NCBI GenBank assembly: GCA_009617715.1
Contig: VTFK01000379.1
Location: 1-64,000 of the forward strand
DNA: 64,000 bases
Origin: Plectrocnemia conspersa
Lineage: Eukaryota; Arthropoda; Insecta; Trichoptera; Polycentropodidae
Reading direction: 5' to 3'
Shown: positions 1 to 12,890 of the stretch, in pieces
Numbering within the stretch: position 1 is the first letter of the stretch
Layout: each line of letters starts with the position of its first letter
Made by a program: the position numbers and the translations under genes
The notes under the pieces: generated by a model
What the model saw: the letters and a program-made list of their open reading frames with translations, nothing else
What the model was told of the DNA's origin: nothing
Database searches by the model: none

Positions 1-539
1 CCAATTACGAATAATTTAAAATACGAGCAAATTCTTTTTAAATTTGACTTGACACACGAACCAAAAAACGTATAGCTTTAAAAAATGATCATTAATTTAG
101 GTAGTATGTATGTATATACCATTGCAATATTGTCATTAATCCATTTAAATTTTTCCCCATTGAAATGGATCAATGGTATTTCAATTAATTTTAATGGGGA
201 AAATTGATTTGACATACGAGTAATTTAAACTACGAGTCACGGAACGAATTAAACTTGCAAGTTAAGTCACCACTATACATTTTATTATTGTAGATATCTT
301 TATACAATATATGTAAAATATGTTTTTATGCAATATTTTTTGTCAATATTTAAAAATGTAAATTACATTATTTATAGTAATTAAAATATAGAAGAACTTG
401 AAGAATATTAAAACATTAATCATTTCCTAAAACATATCAGTAGGTACATTATCCTCATTATTATTAAAACAAGAACACATACCATCTAAAGTGAAATCGG
501 TAATCCTTGTTTTATTTTTTGTAAATTAATATTCGGTAA
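1..539. other. AT-rich non-coding stretch
   Basis: Very AT-rich sequence with stop codons in every frame. I see no exon, RNA gene or transposon end in it. It may be intergenic or intronic. Confidence 0.5.
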
Positions 540-960
540 AAAAAACTCTGTGGGAAGCCCCCATACATTTTTGAAATATGTCGATTTTCACGCGGATCAT
601 TTTTTTCTTATCTGATTATTTTGTTTTTAGATTACCAAAGGAAAGATAAAATCGATTAGATAGTTGAGAAAATCATTTGTTGCCTTTCAAATACTTCCGA
701 TTCATAATAAAAGCTTTAAAGAAAGCATGCATATATTCGAGCATCTGGCACGGACCCACCCGTTTTATGCAGCGGTTGTAAAGTATTTAATAATATTCAT
801 ACAAATTTAATTTTAACAAAAAAAAGACTGAAAATTCTCGAAAAATCAGAAAATTTCTGATGAGTATATGAAGTGTCTGATGAAAATAAAAATTCTCGAT
901 TCGACATATTTTTTAAAAAATCGTTGAGAATTATTTCTCGCAATACTAAACGTGACGCTA
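540..960. repeat. Dispersed repeat family A, copy 1
   Basis: This segment shares ordered blocks with 10,440-10,800. The shared blocks include 'CCCCATACATTTTTG' followed by a 'GCCGATT/GTCGATT' block, then 'TCTGGCACGGACCCAC', then a run of A's and 'GAAAATTCT' stretches. The spacing of the blocks is similar in both copies, but the sequence between them has diverged. It therefore looks like an old transposable-element family with no coding capacity left. I could not find terminal repeats or a target duplication, so the class is unknown. Confidence 0.55.
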
Positions 961-1586
961 CTAAGACATTTACAGATGATAAAACGCACCCTATTCAATT
1001 AAATTTACACGTTTACTCAACTAGAGAAGCTCATTATCTATTATAGCTACAGGGTCTTCCCTAAAAAAAGCCGGCAACAATACAGGGATTTTTCTTGCAT
1101 ATTCAATGCATGTTGCAATTTTTATTTTTACACCCCTCGACCTCCAACCAACCAATGATTGTACATGTTATGATTTAAAATATTGGTCGCAAATTGGAAG
1201 TAACAGCGGCCAAACCGCGAGATTATAATCTTCCAACCCATATTTATCAAGCAAACAAATAAATTAAACAATTGTGTATCGCAGTCGTAAAGCGCCGAGC
1301 TTGTAACCGATTCGCCTAGAAATAAAATTCATTCACGATTTTACTGCCGCGGTTCCGACGCCTATTTTATCGTTACTGAAAAGACTGGTTCGAGCCAGTG
1401 AGAGGGTCAACCGGCGAAGGTTCTCCACGGTGAATCACTCGGTCGAAAGTCGCACACAAAACTCGCGTTTGGCATATCGACAAGACGATAATAACGGGTT
1501 AACGGAGCGCGTTCCGTTGTCACGCTCGACCGCGCGCTCAATGGAAATAAAAACGAAAATAAACAATAAAAAAAACTGCGACTCAC

Positions 1587-1720
1587 ATTATCGATAGGCA
1601 AAGACATCTTCAGTCGAAAATCTAATACTTCGTATTAGATCAAGTGTTGAGTTGCTCGGCGGGCTGCATCACGACACGCCGTGATGATCTCGGTCTTCAG
1701 CTTCTTCAGCTTACCTGCGA
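1587..1720 (-). promoter_or_regulatory. Candidate 5' exon with start codon, minus strand
   Basis: On the minus strand a GC-richer leader runs from about 1,720 down to an ATG at 1,607-1,605. It is followed by six more codons (M-S-L-P-I-D-N) and a good splice donor, AAT|GTGAGT, with the intron starting at 1,586. This would be a first coding exon ending in phase 0, with the rest of the gene to the left of the window. Alternatively, the stretch just downstream of CGTCGCAG at about 1,713 could be read as the end of an exon, because it encodes a short lysine/arginine-rich tail ending in TAA. I do not recognise the protein, and no neighbouring exon is visible to confirm either reading. Confidence 0.3.
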
Positions 1721-1729
1721 CGAGTGAAT

Positions 1730-3240
1730 AATTATAATTAAAGCAATCGACTGTTCGGATAGTATGAGATAAATTAGACGAGATATGGTCGAAATGGAAA
1801 AACAACATAAAGGACGCATCGCAGGAAGGTTATCGCTGTTGTGTTACTTCTACTGTATTTACTGTTGTTTTTTTGTCATAACGGTAACTGCACACCACAA
1901 CTATGATAGCCAGACTGTTATCTGCACAGTGCATGTGTACATTATTATATATTAAATTGAAAACACGATTGAATTTTATTTGGAAAATTTACGATAAAGG
2001 AGGTATTGTTAAAAAATCTCTTTTGTGCACTTACTTACAAATTCAGGTAAATTAGTATAGTAAATATATAAGTCCAGAAAACTCATTTAACATTATAACA
2101 TTCCTTTATATATTTTTTAACAAATGAACCACATAGCATTTGATGATCTTTTTTTAACACGGAAGTCCGGGAAACGGGATTAGGAATTAACTTTTTAGTA
2201 GCTTTATATCTTTACTTTCTGAATATACATAACATATAGTGCATCTACTAGTAGATGACTGGACATCGTCTGACTTTATTTACCAATACCACCTTACATA
2301 TATGCGACTCTGGCAAAATATATCTATCGATGGTGCCGCGTATCTTCGTCGTCGACGACGATATTACTTATACTAAAAACACGATTAATTCATATAACGT
2401 TTATATTTTGCATAAAATATAGCATTTTAATAGACTTCTGTAAATAATATTACCAAGATTTTAGTAACTTTCAAGTATAACGGTATACTTTTTAACAAAA
2501 AAACATAAATATCCATCGATAGTACTGATATATTCTTTTAGATTCAAGATTATATAAAGATGATTTGATAATTTATTATACAGGTCAAAAGCAGTAGCAG
2601 TAAATCTTTTTACTTTTGACTAAGAAAATTTAATATACATTATTATTTTCATTAAAGTAAGCCGATGATTTTCAAACACAATTTCACAAATGAAAACAAA
2701 CCATATATTACAACACTTCATACTCCTACATCCTGCGAATCACCAGAATCGGTAATTGTTATCTTTATGCCAATGTTATTTTAACATATGGTAATGTGAA
2801 GAATATCTTATACTACATAATATACCCGTTCGTTTTCAATAACACAGCTATATGAATGAACACGACGAATTTCACCGGATACTGTCACAAAAAACGTTCG
2901 ATAAAAAAGTCTACAATTGCGTTGTTTGTATGCCAACGCTCACATGTCAGCGAGTTTGACACACAAATCGATAAGTGCCTTAATTGAAAAACGAACGCCA
3001 ATTTGACACACAACCAAAAACACTTCGTTGAGAAGGAAAAACAAAAACACAAACGAGCAACGCGAGCGATCGCTTTCGAATGTCCTATCGCACCTTGGGA
3101 CCACCGATGGTGACACACTCGGGGCAATTGCGACACGCGTCATAACCCCGACGAGGGTTTAACTAACGAACAGACCGATCACTAGAGAAATTCTATCCGA
3201 GCAGAAGAACAGTCGGTATCACAAGCGAATGATAGCGAGC
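1730..3240. other. AT-rich non-coding stretch
   Basis: No exon, RNA gene or transposon end is recognised. Short open frames near 2,885-3,140 lie in the edge of the next GC-rich island and show no protein signature. Confidence 0.45.
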
Positions 3241-3500
3241 GATTCCGGGAAGACTCACTTTTCGCGCCGTCTCTCCTATTCCGGCAAGTTAAACAGACTG
3301 AGATGAAGTTTCGGGATTAGCCCTTCCTGGGTAGACAGGGGGACGATTGCCTCAAACAACGCGGAGATTAAGATCTTAATGCGGCAGACCCATAAGAATC
3401 GATCGTATCGCCGGTTTCAAAGGGAATCTGAGTATTATAAACTAACTACAAAGAGTACACAATGAGCGCGTGCAGCGGTCAGTGAGTCACTGTGACAATT
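3050..3500 (-). promoter_or_regulatory. GC-rich island, possible non-coding first exon
   Basis: This island is clearly richer in GC and CpG than its surroundings. On the minus strand a possible leader running down from about 3,420 ends in GCGAAAA|GTGAGTC near 3,259, which is a good splice donor. There is also a TATA-like TTTATAATA near 3,440 on the same strand. This is compatible with an alternative first exon of a minus-strand gene, perhaps the one starting near 1.6 kb, but nothing in the window proves transcription. Confidence 0.3.
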
Positions 3501-4415
3501 ATGCAATGAAGGTTGTTGCATATACAATGTTATTGTTCGATAAAACGAAAATTACAAAATCGAATATACAAAGACAAAATAAACAAAAACTGTTAATTGA
3601 CACACGTAGACAATGCGTTTCACATAATATGGAAACATAAATTGTCATTGAAAAGATTTCACCTGTCGTGCTAGCGCCGTCAAATAATGTATTGGCAAAT
3701 TAACTTTTAAACCTTGAAAGCATTACACAGTCGATTGAATTATTAAATCGATGATTAAAAAGTAACGTTTAATTAATGAAGTAGTGCATATATTAATGTT
3801 TAATAGTTATACGGGGTCGTCCATATTTATGTTATTATAAAACTTTTAAAAATTCATTTATTTAAAAATGTCTACAACAGAGCATGGTAAAAAATCTTTG
3901 GATCTCATTTTTATGATTTACGCTTTTTTATTCTAAGTTAAGCATTTCCAGCGACAGTGACTCTAGTACAAAAAATCAAGTACATACAATAGAAACAACC
4001 AAGAAAGTCCACTTAGAGACGTCTCGTATAAACTTGGAATTACAAATGCTAAAGTAACAATACATTTGTAACAGCAGATATTTCAAGAAAGAAAGCTCCT
4101 TAAAGATTTAGATTTATTAAAATTATCCTCTATGTTCCCCTCACATGATACGTTACATTTACATTACAGTATGTATAATTAAAAATCATACTGTCGAAAC
4201 ACAGGTATTTTAATTTTAAGACGATAATAACATATTTAATATTTAAACTATTATTTAGAACTTGGTTTCCACGAAAGAAGTATTATAGTTTATAATAAAA
4301 AACAGGCTTAGTCTCAATCCCAGAGTAAAAATGAACTACTGCATGGAAGGGGGGGGGAATACATTTTTCTTCGGAAGAACATTACTTGTTTTTCAATAAA
4401 AAAAAATCACTGATC
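3500..4415. other. AT-rich non-coding stretch
   Basis: No gene or mobile-element end is recognised. A run of nine G's lies near 4,350. Confidence 0.4.
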
Positions 4416-4423
4416 CTCTATGA

Positions 4424-4679
4424 CAGTGGTCGGCAAACTTATTAGCCAAAGAGCCAAATATGTACATTACAACGATTAAAAAAAATTGAGAGCCAAATCT
4501 ATTTATTAATTTAGCAAACCTTTATTACAATTTTCCAAATCAACAAAAAGACGTTTAAATTTAGAGCTCCATATTTCCTTATTTTTTAAATCGAATCCGC
4601 GTGGATATTTGTGCCAGAGCCGCACTTAAGGGGCCAAAGAGCCGCATGCGGCTCCGGAGCCGCACTTTGCCGACCTCTG
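4424..4679. mobile_element. hAT-type MITE 1 with 8-bp target duplication
   Basis: A 256-bp non-autonomous element. Its ends are imperfect inverted repeats: CAGTGGTCGGCAAACT at the left and CACTTTGCCGACCTCTG at the right. Inside are the inverted GAGCCAAA and GAGCCGCATGCGGCTC motifs common in animal hAT MITEs. It is flanked by CTCTATGA at 4,416-4,423 and 4,680-4,687, an 8-bp target duplication as expected for hAT transposases. It has no coding capacity. The right flank is at the same time the left flank of the next element. Confidence 0.92.
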
Positions 4680-4687
4680 CTCTATGA

Positions 4688-4975
4688 CATAGTTTCTTAA
4701 CCAGTGGTCCGCGGACCACTGGTGGTCCGCGAAGATTTTTGGGTGGGCTGCAAGTAATTGCAAAATAAGAAAAATCTATATTTATATTTCTTGTTACTGA
4801 CTGTTTTAATATACGCAAATATGGTTATATCAGCATACTGTGTTGCAAAATGAATCATTTTGAATAAAAAATCAATTATATAAATATTTATTATTTTATT
4901 CCAATGTTGGTCGTCCGCAAAACATTTTTCGATTTTTTTGGTGGTCCGTGGATGTAAAAAGGTTAAGAAACTATG
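4688..4975. mobile_element. hAT-type MITE 2, adjacent, same target duplication
   Basis: A 288-bp element of a second family. Its terminal inverted repeats CATAGTTTCTTAACC / GGTTAAGAAACTATG match perfectly and continue into GGTCCGCGGACCAC-type subterminal repeats. It is flanked by CTCTATGA at 4,680-4,687 and 4,976-4,983, the same 8 bases that flank MITE 1. No coding capacity. Confidence 0.93.
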
Positions 4976-4983
4976 CTCTATGA

Positions 4984-5770
4984 TACCCTTTCGTTTAAAA
5001 ATATTTTTTATATATGTGCGACTTTCTATGAGATGCTATTTGCTATTTGTTGGAGTTTTTGATACCAATATATGATATATACACGATTCAGCTCGATTTT
5101 AATTATTCATCACAATTTAAAAAATAAATAATAATCACTAATTCCGATCTTCCAGACATGATACAAGTTTAAAACGTACTTAATTCATTATACAAGCGCA
5201 CGTGACAATCACCTATTTGAGCGGATTATGACCACTTGAAAATTAACCTAAACAAAGGACAGTGGGTGTTTACAAAGTGTGAATTTTGAAAATTCATACA
5301 TTAACTAATCAATGTATGCACTGACAAACCACTTCGGCTACAGTACATACAAAATAAGCTATGAACATTGTAACTAGTTATTGTATGATTTCACTGTTCG
5401 GTGCTTGTCAAATTAAATCATTTATATATTTAATAGGTATTTTAAACCATGTATATAAGGTAAATCTTGTTTCCAATTGATATAATTATCATTTTAAGTA
5501 GATTCGTTGCAGAGAGTTATTCATGGGGTGTTCACTGTCCTGACCAACACTGTCACTCGCTCGCACCTAATCTGTCAAAACGCCATTTTTATATTGGCTC
5601 TACGATTAGTCGCTTGCGATTAAGTTGTTTGTTAAACCTTGTTTAGTGGCTCACGTCGGAGAGGTCACACACGCATTAGATATTTAGGGAAAAATATACA
5701 CGAAATGTAGCATTGTAAGCTTTAACTAAAACTCAAAGTTAATACATACTTTGTCTATACTCCATTTGCA
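4984..5770. other. Non-coding stretch
   Basis: No exon or mobile-element end is seen. A moderately GC-rich patch lies at 5,530-5,660 without recognisable coding. Confidence 0.4.
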
Positions 5771-5774
5771 TTAA

Positions 5775-6064
5775 TACAGTTAGTTCGAGAGCTATCCATT
5801 TCATCATTATTCATAAATGAGAAATTTATGGCAAGTTTGGTTGAACGTCCCTACTATTGGTTCTAAAGCACACGATAAGTATGTACGTTCGATATACTTA
5901 TCATTACTATATTTTTTATATTTATCAATCAATCGGAGTAATGATAAGTATATAGAACGTATATCCGTATCCTTAGAGCTAATAGTAGGGGCATTAGCCC
6001 AAACTTTCAATACCTTTCTTAATTATGAATAATGATGAAATGGATAGCTCTCGAACTGACTGTG
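5775..6064. mobile_element. Palindromic foldback MITE flanked by TTAA
   Basis: About 290 bp made almost entirely of two inverted arms of roughly 140 bp. The left arm starts TACAGTTAGTTCGAGAGC and the right arm, read on the other strand, starts CACAGTCAGTTCGAGAGC. TTAA flanks both sides (5,771-5,774 and 6,065-6,068), the target site of piggyBac-type transposases. The arms stay alignable to the centre near 5,925. Open frames on both strands here have similar translations only because the DNA is palindromic; they are not genes. Confidence 0.85.
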
Positions 6065-6068
6065 TTAA

Positions 6069-9000
6069 CGCAAATATACTATAATCATTGTACATTTTAT
6101 CTGTAACATATACAAATACAAAGGAATATGATATCAATGCCAACATTACAAAATAGTGTCTATCTAAATTACAAGTGCTCAGTGACAGCGAGAACCTCCC
6201 ATATATACTAGAGTATTTCAGCGCGAAAATAGAGTATGCACAACACTTCCTTTTGGAACACACTTCCGTCAGATACTTCCAACTTGGGATACACGAGAAT
6301 TCAATCGAAGATTCCTAAAAATACCGTAGATGCAGCCATTTCCACTCCACGGCAAACCTGGTCCAGCTACCATCTCATCGTAATCGAAGATCTTAACTAG
6401 ATCTTCAGAGACGACTGGATTATATTTAATGCAGACAAGGCTACGAGAACAACGCGTATCTATATTATTAGACCGGCCCGGCCATTCATTAATATCGGAA
6501 GATATATATTCCAGGTAAGCAAAATATTTTTAAAAGTGACCCACCGCAACTAAATGTACTTTGTACTTTCTTAAATAAAAAGGTTAAACATTAAATAAGT
6601 CTCGCTGAAAAAAAACTGTGTAGTAATGTAAAATATCTTCAAGAAACCTCCAAAACCCACCAATTTACATTCAAAGCCCACTTATTAAAACTGAAAATCT
6701 AAAGTAGCCCGCGGATGTGAAAAAGATGCCGACCCATCCTCAAACATTATTAAAAGTTGGGGTTTCTAGAATAATATTATAAACTTGAATGTTCCCGAAG
6801 ACTATGGGTGGTTGAAAGCTACTTGTTTAGATAATTAATAAAATGTTCGCGTAAAATACATTAATCTGGTCAAAAAAATAAAAACATATTTATAAATTTT
6901 TGTACTTAACAATCTTTTATACTTATTCAAAATTAACACAAAAAATATCTTAGTTTTGTGACAAATATAGTTGAATTAAATTACTATTTTTAATAAATAT
7001 ATTATGAAAAAAAAAACACATACATTGAACTTCAAAAATCACTGTTTTTGTTAATGTGAAGAAAAAAACTGGGAGGCTGAACGATACGATGCGGTCACGC
7101 AATTTTCCGTCGATTGTTATTGCGAAAATTGTACACACAACATTGCTAAATGTATTATCGACACATTAGCGTTTATCAGCATCGGTATGCGAACCGCCGA
7201 ACTGAAAATATTAACGATCACGTGAAAACGCAAGCGATCAAAAAAAAAAACGTAACATTCGTGCGCTCCGGCCGATGCATAGCGCACGAGAGCATTAATC
7301 AACACTTGAAAAAATAGAATCTAATCCTCCTACATAAAACATTGTCCACCATATCTGACAAACTAAAATACATGCATATGTCTCACACATACACAAGCCA
7401 TATAAATTCCTCTAAATAACCGAGCGACTCCAAAATCTGATGAGTCGACCGTTGATAACGCGCGAGCCGAAACAATGCCACCTGATAAGGCAATGATATT
7501 AAAATAATCCAGTTGGAAAAACTATTCAAGTCATTTTGAAAATATTTTTAAAACGATTCGTTTTCGATTAGCACGATAAGATCGCTCAAGGATCGTAAAC
7601 GAAAACACATTAAAAGAAAAAAAATCATATACACATACGCCCAAAACGCAAAGCGATTCAATATGCAAACACCTGTTGGAATCCGATCAAATATATTCCT
7701 TGACCCACGCAGCGAGAATTGCAAAGGCTACGCCCACAGCGCACACGAACAGAAGCAACACTAAAAAAACTGCAATACCAAAGAATGACAACAGCGCGTA
7801 AATCAAACAACGTGTTCTACAATAATTTCAGAAGAGGAGATAAAAGTGTGATAGATAAACACGAGCGATATACGCAGATAAAATAGTTGAGTGTTATCAT
7901 TCGCTCAGGTAATTGGAATGGAATTTTTGATACATAAATTAGTGACGAAAATCAGTAAACGGGAAATGTGTCGACATCAATTATTGTTTGTACGCATTAG
8001 TATTGTTCAGCATATAAATTTAAACCAAGCACTTGCGCGTCGTTCATGTTTTAGTAGTTGCCGGTGACTCGCTACTCGCAACGAACATGTGCGCAACTAC
8101 AGAACTAGAAATTTAGAGCCAAAGCAAAACATAATATATAATGTTTCAAGAACAAAATACAACGAATGACATTCGCTCCATACCGATTTTCGACCCTGGT
8201 CTTTCTGAATTCGCCTGATTGGCTATTCCACCTGCGTAACTGAGTTAAGTTTTATTGTTTTTCCACTTCATTGATCACCGACATATTCTTAGTAACGATT
8301 AAAACAATATTTTATGATGTTTTGAGACGCATCAAACTAGAACGCGTAATGAAGGAATTATTAATTATTAAGGTTAATATCATTATTTATCGTGTGAGTT
8401 GAAATATAATAAAATTAAGCTGATTCCATACCGAGGTAATATATACACTTAATGATCTTTTTAACTAACAATACCCTTAGCAGTATTTTTTGTTATTTTA
8501 ATATACATTGGCATGAAACCTATTATTTAGTTTATATGCAAATACAGTACTAACGCTATTCGTTGCTACATTAATCAATTTCGTGTGAGATTCTTCAGAC
8601 CGATACTGGCGACGTACAAATTAGAACACACCTATAAAAAATACATAACACAATGGCTTAGCGTCAATTAAAATGGCATTAGGGCCAGCATCCTGGAGTG
8701 GATATGTGTGGTTAGGATCGTAAGTACCCCAACTATATTTCAAGGTCTGATAATTGTATAATCACTAAAAAAAAGCACAATTTACAGATACAGTTAATTT
8801 AATTAATGCATCAAAGTTTACGTGGTTTTTATATATAATTATAGCGTGCCATAAATCGCCCTACGTTAAAAGCCAAACAGGAAGCACTATGGCTTTTAAT
8901 GAAAATGTATATTAATATATTTAAATTACTGTATTCAAAACAATGGATGTTCAGAGTAATTTGTAGCATTTGTAGAGGGGTTCAAAAATCAATGAATTCA

Positions 9001-9358
9001 ACGCAGTGATTCACGTTAACTGCTAAAAAAAACTAACATAATCGTAAATCATAACCAAGGGTACGTAAGGTTGAAAAATATATTTAATCGTATAACAAAC
9101 CATTCTTACTATGATATGTCTTGTAATGCTAAAGAATCTAACAATACTCATGTCTAGGCAAAATCTTTCTATTGGTTAGAAGTACCGCTCTGCAACGAAT
9201 CCTTTTCTGAAGAAAAAATCCTTACATTAATGCACAAACAATTTGGTTTATGGAACAAAGTATTTATTTAAATGCACATATTTAAAAATAATTCCTTGTT
9301 AAATAGCACCCTTGTCATAATTATGAAGCTCTAAATCGGGACAACTTAAAATAAAAAC
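6069..9358. other. Non-coding stretch
   Basis: No protein exon, RNA gene or clear transposon end is recognised. Poly-A runs and short open frames occur near 6,950-7,300 but have no protein signature. Confidence 0.4.
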
Positions 9359-9452
9359 AGGTCACTTCAGACATTTTTGTTAAAAATGTTTGGCGTGAGC
9401 TAAAAAAAAAGGTCGTCTTGAAAATTTTTGTACAAAAATGACTGAGTGACCT
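9359..9452. repeat. Imperfect inverted repeat (hairpin)
   Basis: The arm starting AGGTCACTTCAGACATTTTTG pairs with the arm ending CATGACTGAGTGACCT-like sequence on the same strand. The arms are about 35-40 bases with several mismatches, around a short A-rich loop. It could be a small foldback element or a chance hairpin; neither a target duplication nor conservation can be judged here. Confidence 0.5.
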
Positions 9453-9690
9453 TTTGCGTACTCTTTCTCTGAAATGCTGAAACAATTTAACACTCAACCG
9501 TTATCCTGGACGGCGATTTCAATTCCGAGATAATCCCGGTCAATCCGAAACTGTTGGCAACCCTAGTTAGGAGAGACGTAGAAGCGACACCCTTAAAAGT
9601 TTAAAGGAACTCACCGTAGGATAATAATTACTTTCCAAAGTTCATGAAATTTTGTTTAGATAGCAACTATCGATTCGTTAATACTACAAA

Positions 9691-9802
9691 GCCAGTAAAA
9701 ATAGTATACGATTTTTTACTTGTTGAGTGTGGCAACCCTAGTTAGGAAAAAGCCTTAAAAGTAGGATAAAAATAGTATACGATTTTTTACTTGTTGAGTG
9801 TT
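9691..9802. repeat. Local direct duplication, about 75-bp period
   Basis: The block AAAAATAGTATACGATTTTT plus the following ACTTGTTGAGTGT occurs at about 9,697 and again at about 9,768. The related phrase GGCAACCCTAGTTAGGA also occurs at about 9,557 and 9,731. This is a recent local duplication without coding content. Confidence 0.75.
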
Positions 9803-10349
9803 ATACACTGCCATTTTCGCTGTATGTTTACAAAGCTTCAGTTGTAGAAACATTGTGCTTGTAGTGTTTAAAATGACAATGTGAATTCATAATCATACCA
9901 AGTATGACGTTTGTTGTGATCTGTTTCTTGTATACGAAATCAGAAATTTATCGCCAACCTGGTTTTGGAAATGACGTTCATGACGAAGTCACTGATGGAT
10001 TCATTAAAATAATGAAGAAAAAACTGTTATTTATTATTTAGTTTGGTGCAACATGACACGCGTTAACCCAATGCAATTCATGTTTCTGATGTTTTTCATT
10101 TTTTTTGATTTTCTCGAGAATTCTTGAGAATTTTTGATAAATAAAAAAAATATATATGTACTATACATATATTATGTAATTATAAAAATACGGCATATTA
10201 TTGACGAACAGAGAACTGGATGATCGTCAAAAGAACAAACAATAGGATAATGAATTGCTATAAGGAGCAAATACGGATAGATCTATTTCAATTGATTACA
10301 GAGCATTAAGATACAAGGTAATTTGGGGCTCCAGTATTTATACCCGAAT

Positions 10350-10800
10350 CGTAGAGAAAATTGTCAACAACAGCTGTTGTAACTTTACATTTTCCATATT
10401 TCAAACTCTTTAGATTCTTGAAAAAGCGAGATTTAAGTTCACCGACAAGCAAATTTTATGGCGTATCTTTGCGGAAAGACCCCATACATTTTTGCAATCT
10501 GCCGATTCCTAGGTATTATTATAGTTTTTATATAACTAAACCAAAGATAATACAGAGGTTAAAAAAAAAATTGCCATTAAAATATTTCTGACCTCAAAAA
10601 AATCAAAAGCATACATATTTTCAAACTTCTGGCACGGACCCACTCTTTCTTATGCAACGGTATAAAAATATCGATTGTAAAACATTTTAAAATATTCGTA
10701 CAAATTAGTTTCTTAACAAAAAAAGGCTTTATGAAAATTTCTCTAGAAATGAAAATTCTTGATTTCGAATTTTTCTCGAGAAACAATTTTCGGGAAAAAG
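10350..10800. repeat. Dispersed repeat family A, copy 2
   Basis: This is the second copy of the family seen at 540-960. The shared blocks (CCCATACATTTTTG, CTTCTGGCACGGACCCAC, an A-run and GAAAATTCT repeats) occur in the same order. Open frames across it on both strands are not supported by any protein feature. Confidence 0.55.
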
Positions 10801-11269
10801 CACTAGTTACAACGGGGTAAACACAAGCAACAACTGCTAAGTAGCGAGACACCAGAACGAAATCAGTGACATAATTTTATTAATTATAAACTATTGTTAC
10901 ACCTTACAATCATTAATAGATTTGAATTATTTCCAACGATATTCATCGGTGAGATTAGGAAAATTTAAGAAAACCTAATCTGTGATGATCTATCGGAATT
11001 ATAGAAAATAAAAATCCTCTGAAAACATTTTAGGGGATTCGAAGCCTTTTAGATATTAATCACGACGTTGTAATTAATACCAAATAAATGGTAATATCTT
11101 ATGACTATATTGAAAAAGCCATTTCCAATATAAAAAACGCTTTAGAAATATATTCCAGGCTTTGCAGATACTGTCTCTCATAGATTCTTGGCATTAGTAA
11201 GAAGTAGAACAAACGAGGAAGATATCCGAATTTTAAATATTTTATTCCGAGTGTTACAGAACTAGTTCA

Positions 11270-11640
11270 ATTCGTTCTAATCGAGTCCTGCTCGGCGCAG
11301 CATACCAACGTCCCTAAACGTCCTTCGAGATTCCCTAGGGGCGCTAAGAAATCGCATTCGCCGCCATACCACAAAGCGCAAAAGCATGAATAATTCAACG
11401 CGGGCGGAGCGATCCCTTGAGGAATTCACTCTAAACTCTCGAGTACTGTTCAGGTACGTTTTGACTGCACCTAGGCCCGACGACGACGCATCGACACGTG
11501 CGTATTTGAATACAATATCTCATTCGGAATAGCGGTTTACGTAAGCGATGGCAGAGAAAGGTGGAAACCGAAGCGAGGAAAATCGACCGAACGACACAAG
11601 ACGCGAGAGAATAGTTTCAAAATAATTCCGCACACACAAG
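11270..11640. promoter_or_regulatory. GC-rich island, strand uncertain
   Basis: A CpG-rich patch within AT-rich DNA. On the plus strand TGTTCAG|GTACGT near 11,453 is a plausible splice donor after a GC-rich leader. No open frame with a recognisable start is attached to it. It may be a promoter or a non-coding first exon. Confidence 0.25.
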
Positions 11641-12789
11641 AGGTAATTTACAATAAGCTAGAAAAAGACTATAAGATCTGTCATATACATGTTTTACAAA
11701 TACCAACACGCAAAAGTATTTCAACGTCTTATCAACAGCTTACAATAATGTCAATAATAAAAAAATGAAAAACACAGATTAAGATTTTAATATTCACCAT
11801 TGTGTCATAAACTGTAATAACGCCATTATACCGTTGACGACATGAAATTAAGTTAAATTAGAACTAGTTATATTTTTTATTTATTAAGACATACTGTAGA
11901 ATCGCATATAGTCGGAAATGATAATATAATTTTACTTAGTTTGGAGTAGAGCAAGCTCCATGGCATGTTTTTGAGAGTAAGGTAAGGTTAATTAGGCTCT
12001 ATGCTTCGGGGAAAAGGGCAAACAACTTAAACTCGATTTAGATGAGGTTAGCTAACGAGATTCAACTCGACTTTAATGATAAGGCGCGATCGTCATCGAC
12101 GTGTAAACATGGTCTTTCAACACCGACCTAACCTGTTCACGTCTAGATGGAGATGAACGACGAGCGTGCAGCTAATTCAATCTGTGCTAGTTTATTACTT
12201 GGCAACGAGTGTACAAAATGCCCATACAACAGCATGCGCTATCAAAATTATCGGATACTGTGCACTATCACCATTCTTCAAACAAGAATTTATCGAAACT
12301 TGTTTTATAACATGTGTAGTACCGAGGAGTATAAATACTAGATTGCGACAAGAATGCGATATTTTACCAAAGATGTCGTAGCATCGCATAATTGTCGAAC
12401 AGGTTTTTGAAATAGCCTTTTGACAGTGTAAGAATTAATTTTAGTTTAAAAAGCATTTTAGCGAACCATATAAAGCCTAGATGTTAGTACAATAATCAGA
12501 AGTCTATCAATTCAAGGTTTAAAAAGAAAAACTATCTAATGTGGTCCCATATGTAGGGCATCCAAATACCCGGCCAAATTCATTACTCGGTTCTCGGATA
12601 TTTTTCCTTAAATTAACCGGGTATCCAGCTCGGTATAATTTATATTATAAACTAAAATATTTGATTTTCGTATATGTATTGCTTTAATAGTATTTAATTA
12701 TGTTTGAATAGAAAATTAAAACAGATCTATAATTGTTAATATTTTATTTAATCGAAATAAGAATGTACATACACAGGAACGTCATTCAG
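11641..12789. other. Non-coding stretch
   Basis: Short overlapping open frames on both strands at 12,147-12,389 have no recognisable domain. Weak inverted CCGG-containing motifs at 12,560-12,635 may be a decayed MITE, but I could not define its ends. Confidence 0.35.
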
Positions 12790-12890
12790 CTTTTTTTATG
12801 AAGATGGGGCAAAAGTTGACCAGTCAGTGGTCGCTTTTTTATTATTTCCATATCGTCAAGATTCATAGTATTTCATTAAATGATAACATC
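12790..12890 (+). repeat. Dispersed repeat family B, copy 1
   Basis: Shares GGGGCAAAAGTTGACCAG and then a CAGTGGTCG...AAGATTCATAGTATTTCATT block with 15,195-15,280, 32,260-32,350 and (inverted) 31,390-31,480. It is non-coding. The class is unknown, since no terminal repeats were found. Confidence 0.7.

Noticed and set aside
5807..6032. Overlapping open frames on both strands with similar translations
   Set aside because: They are produced by the palindromic element at 5,775-6,064; no domain or splice context.
12555..12640. Possible small MITE with CCGG-type inverted motifs
   Set aside because: Inverted similarity is short and no target duplication could be defined.
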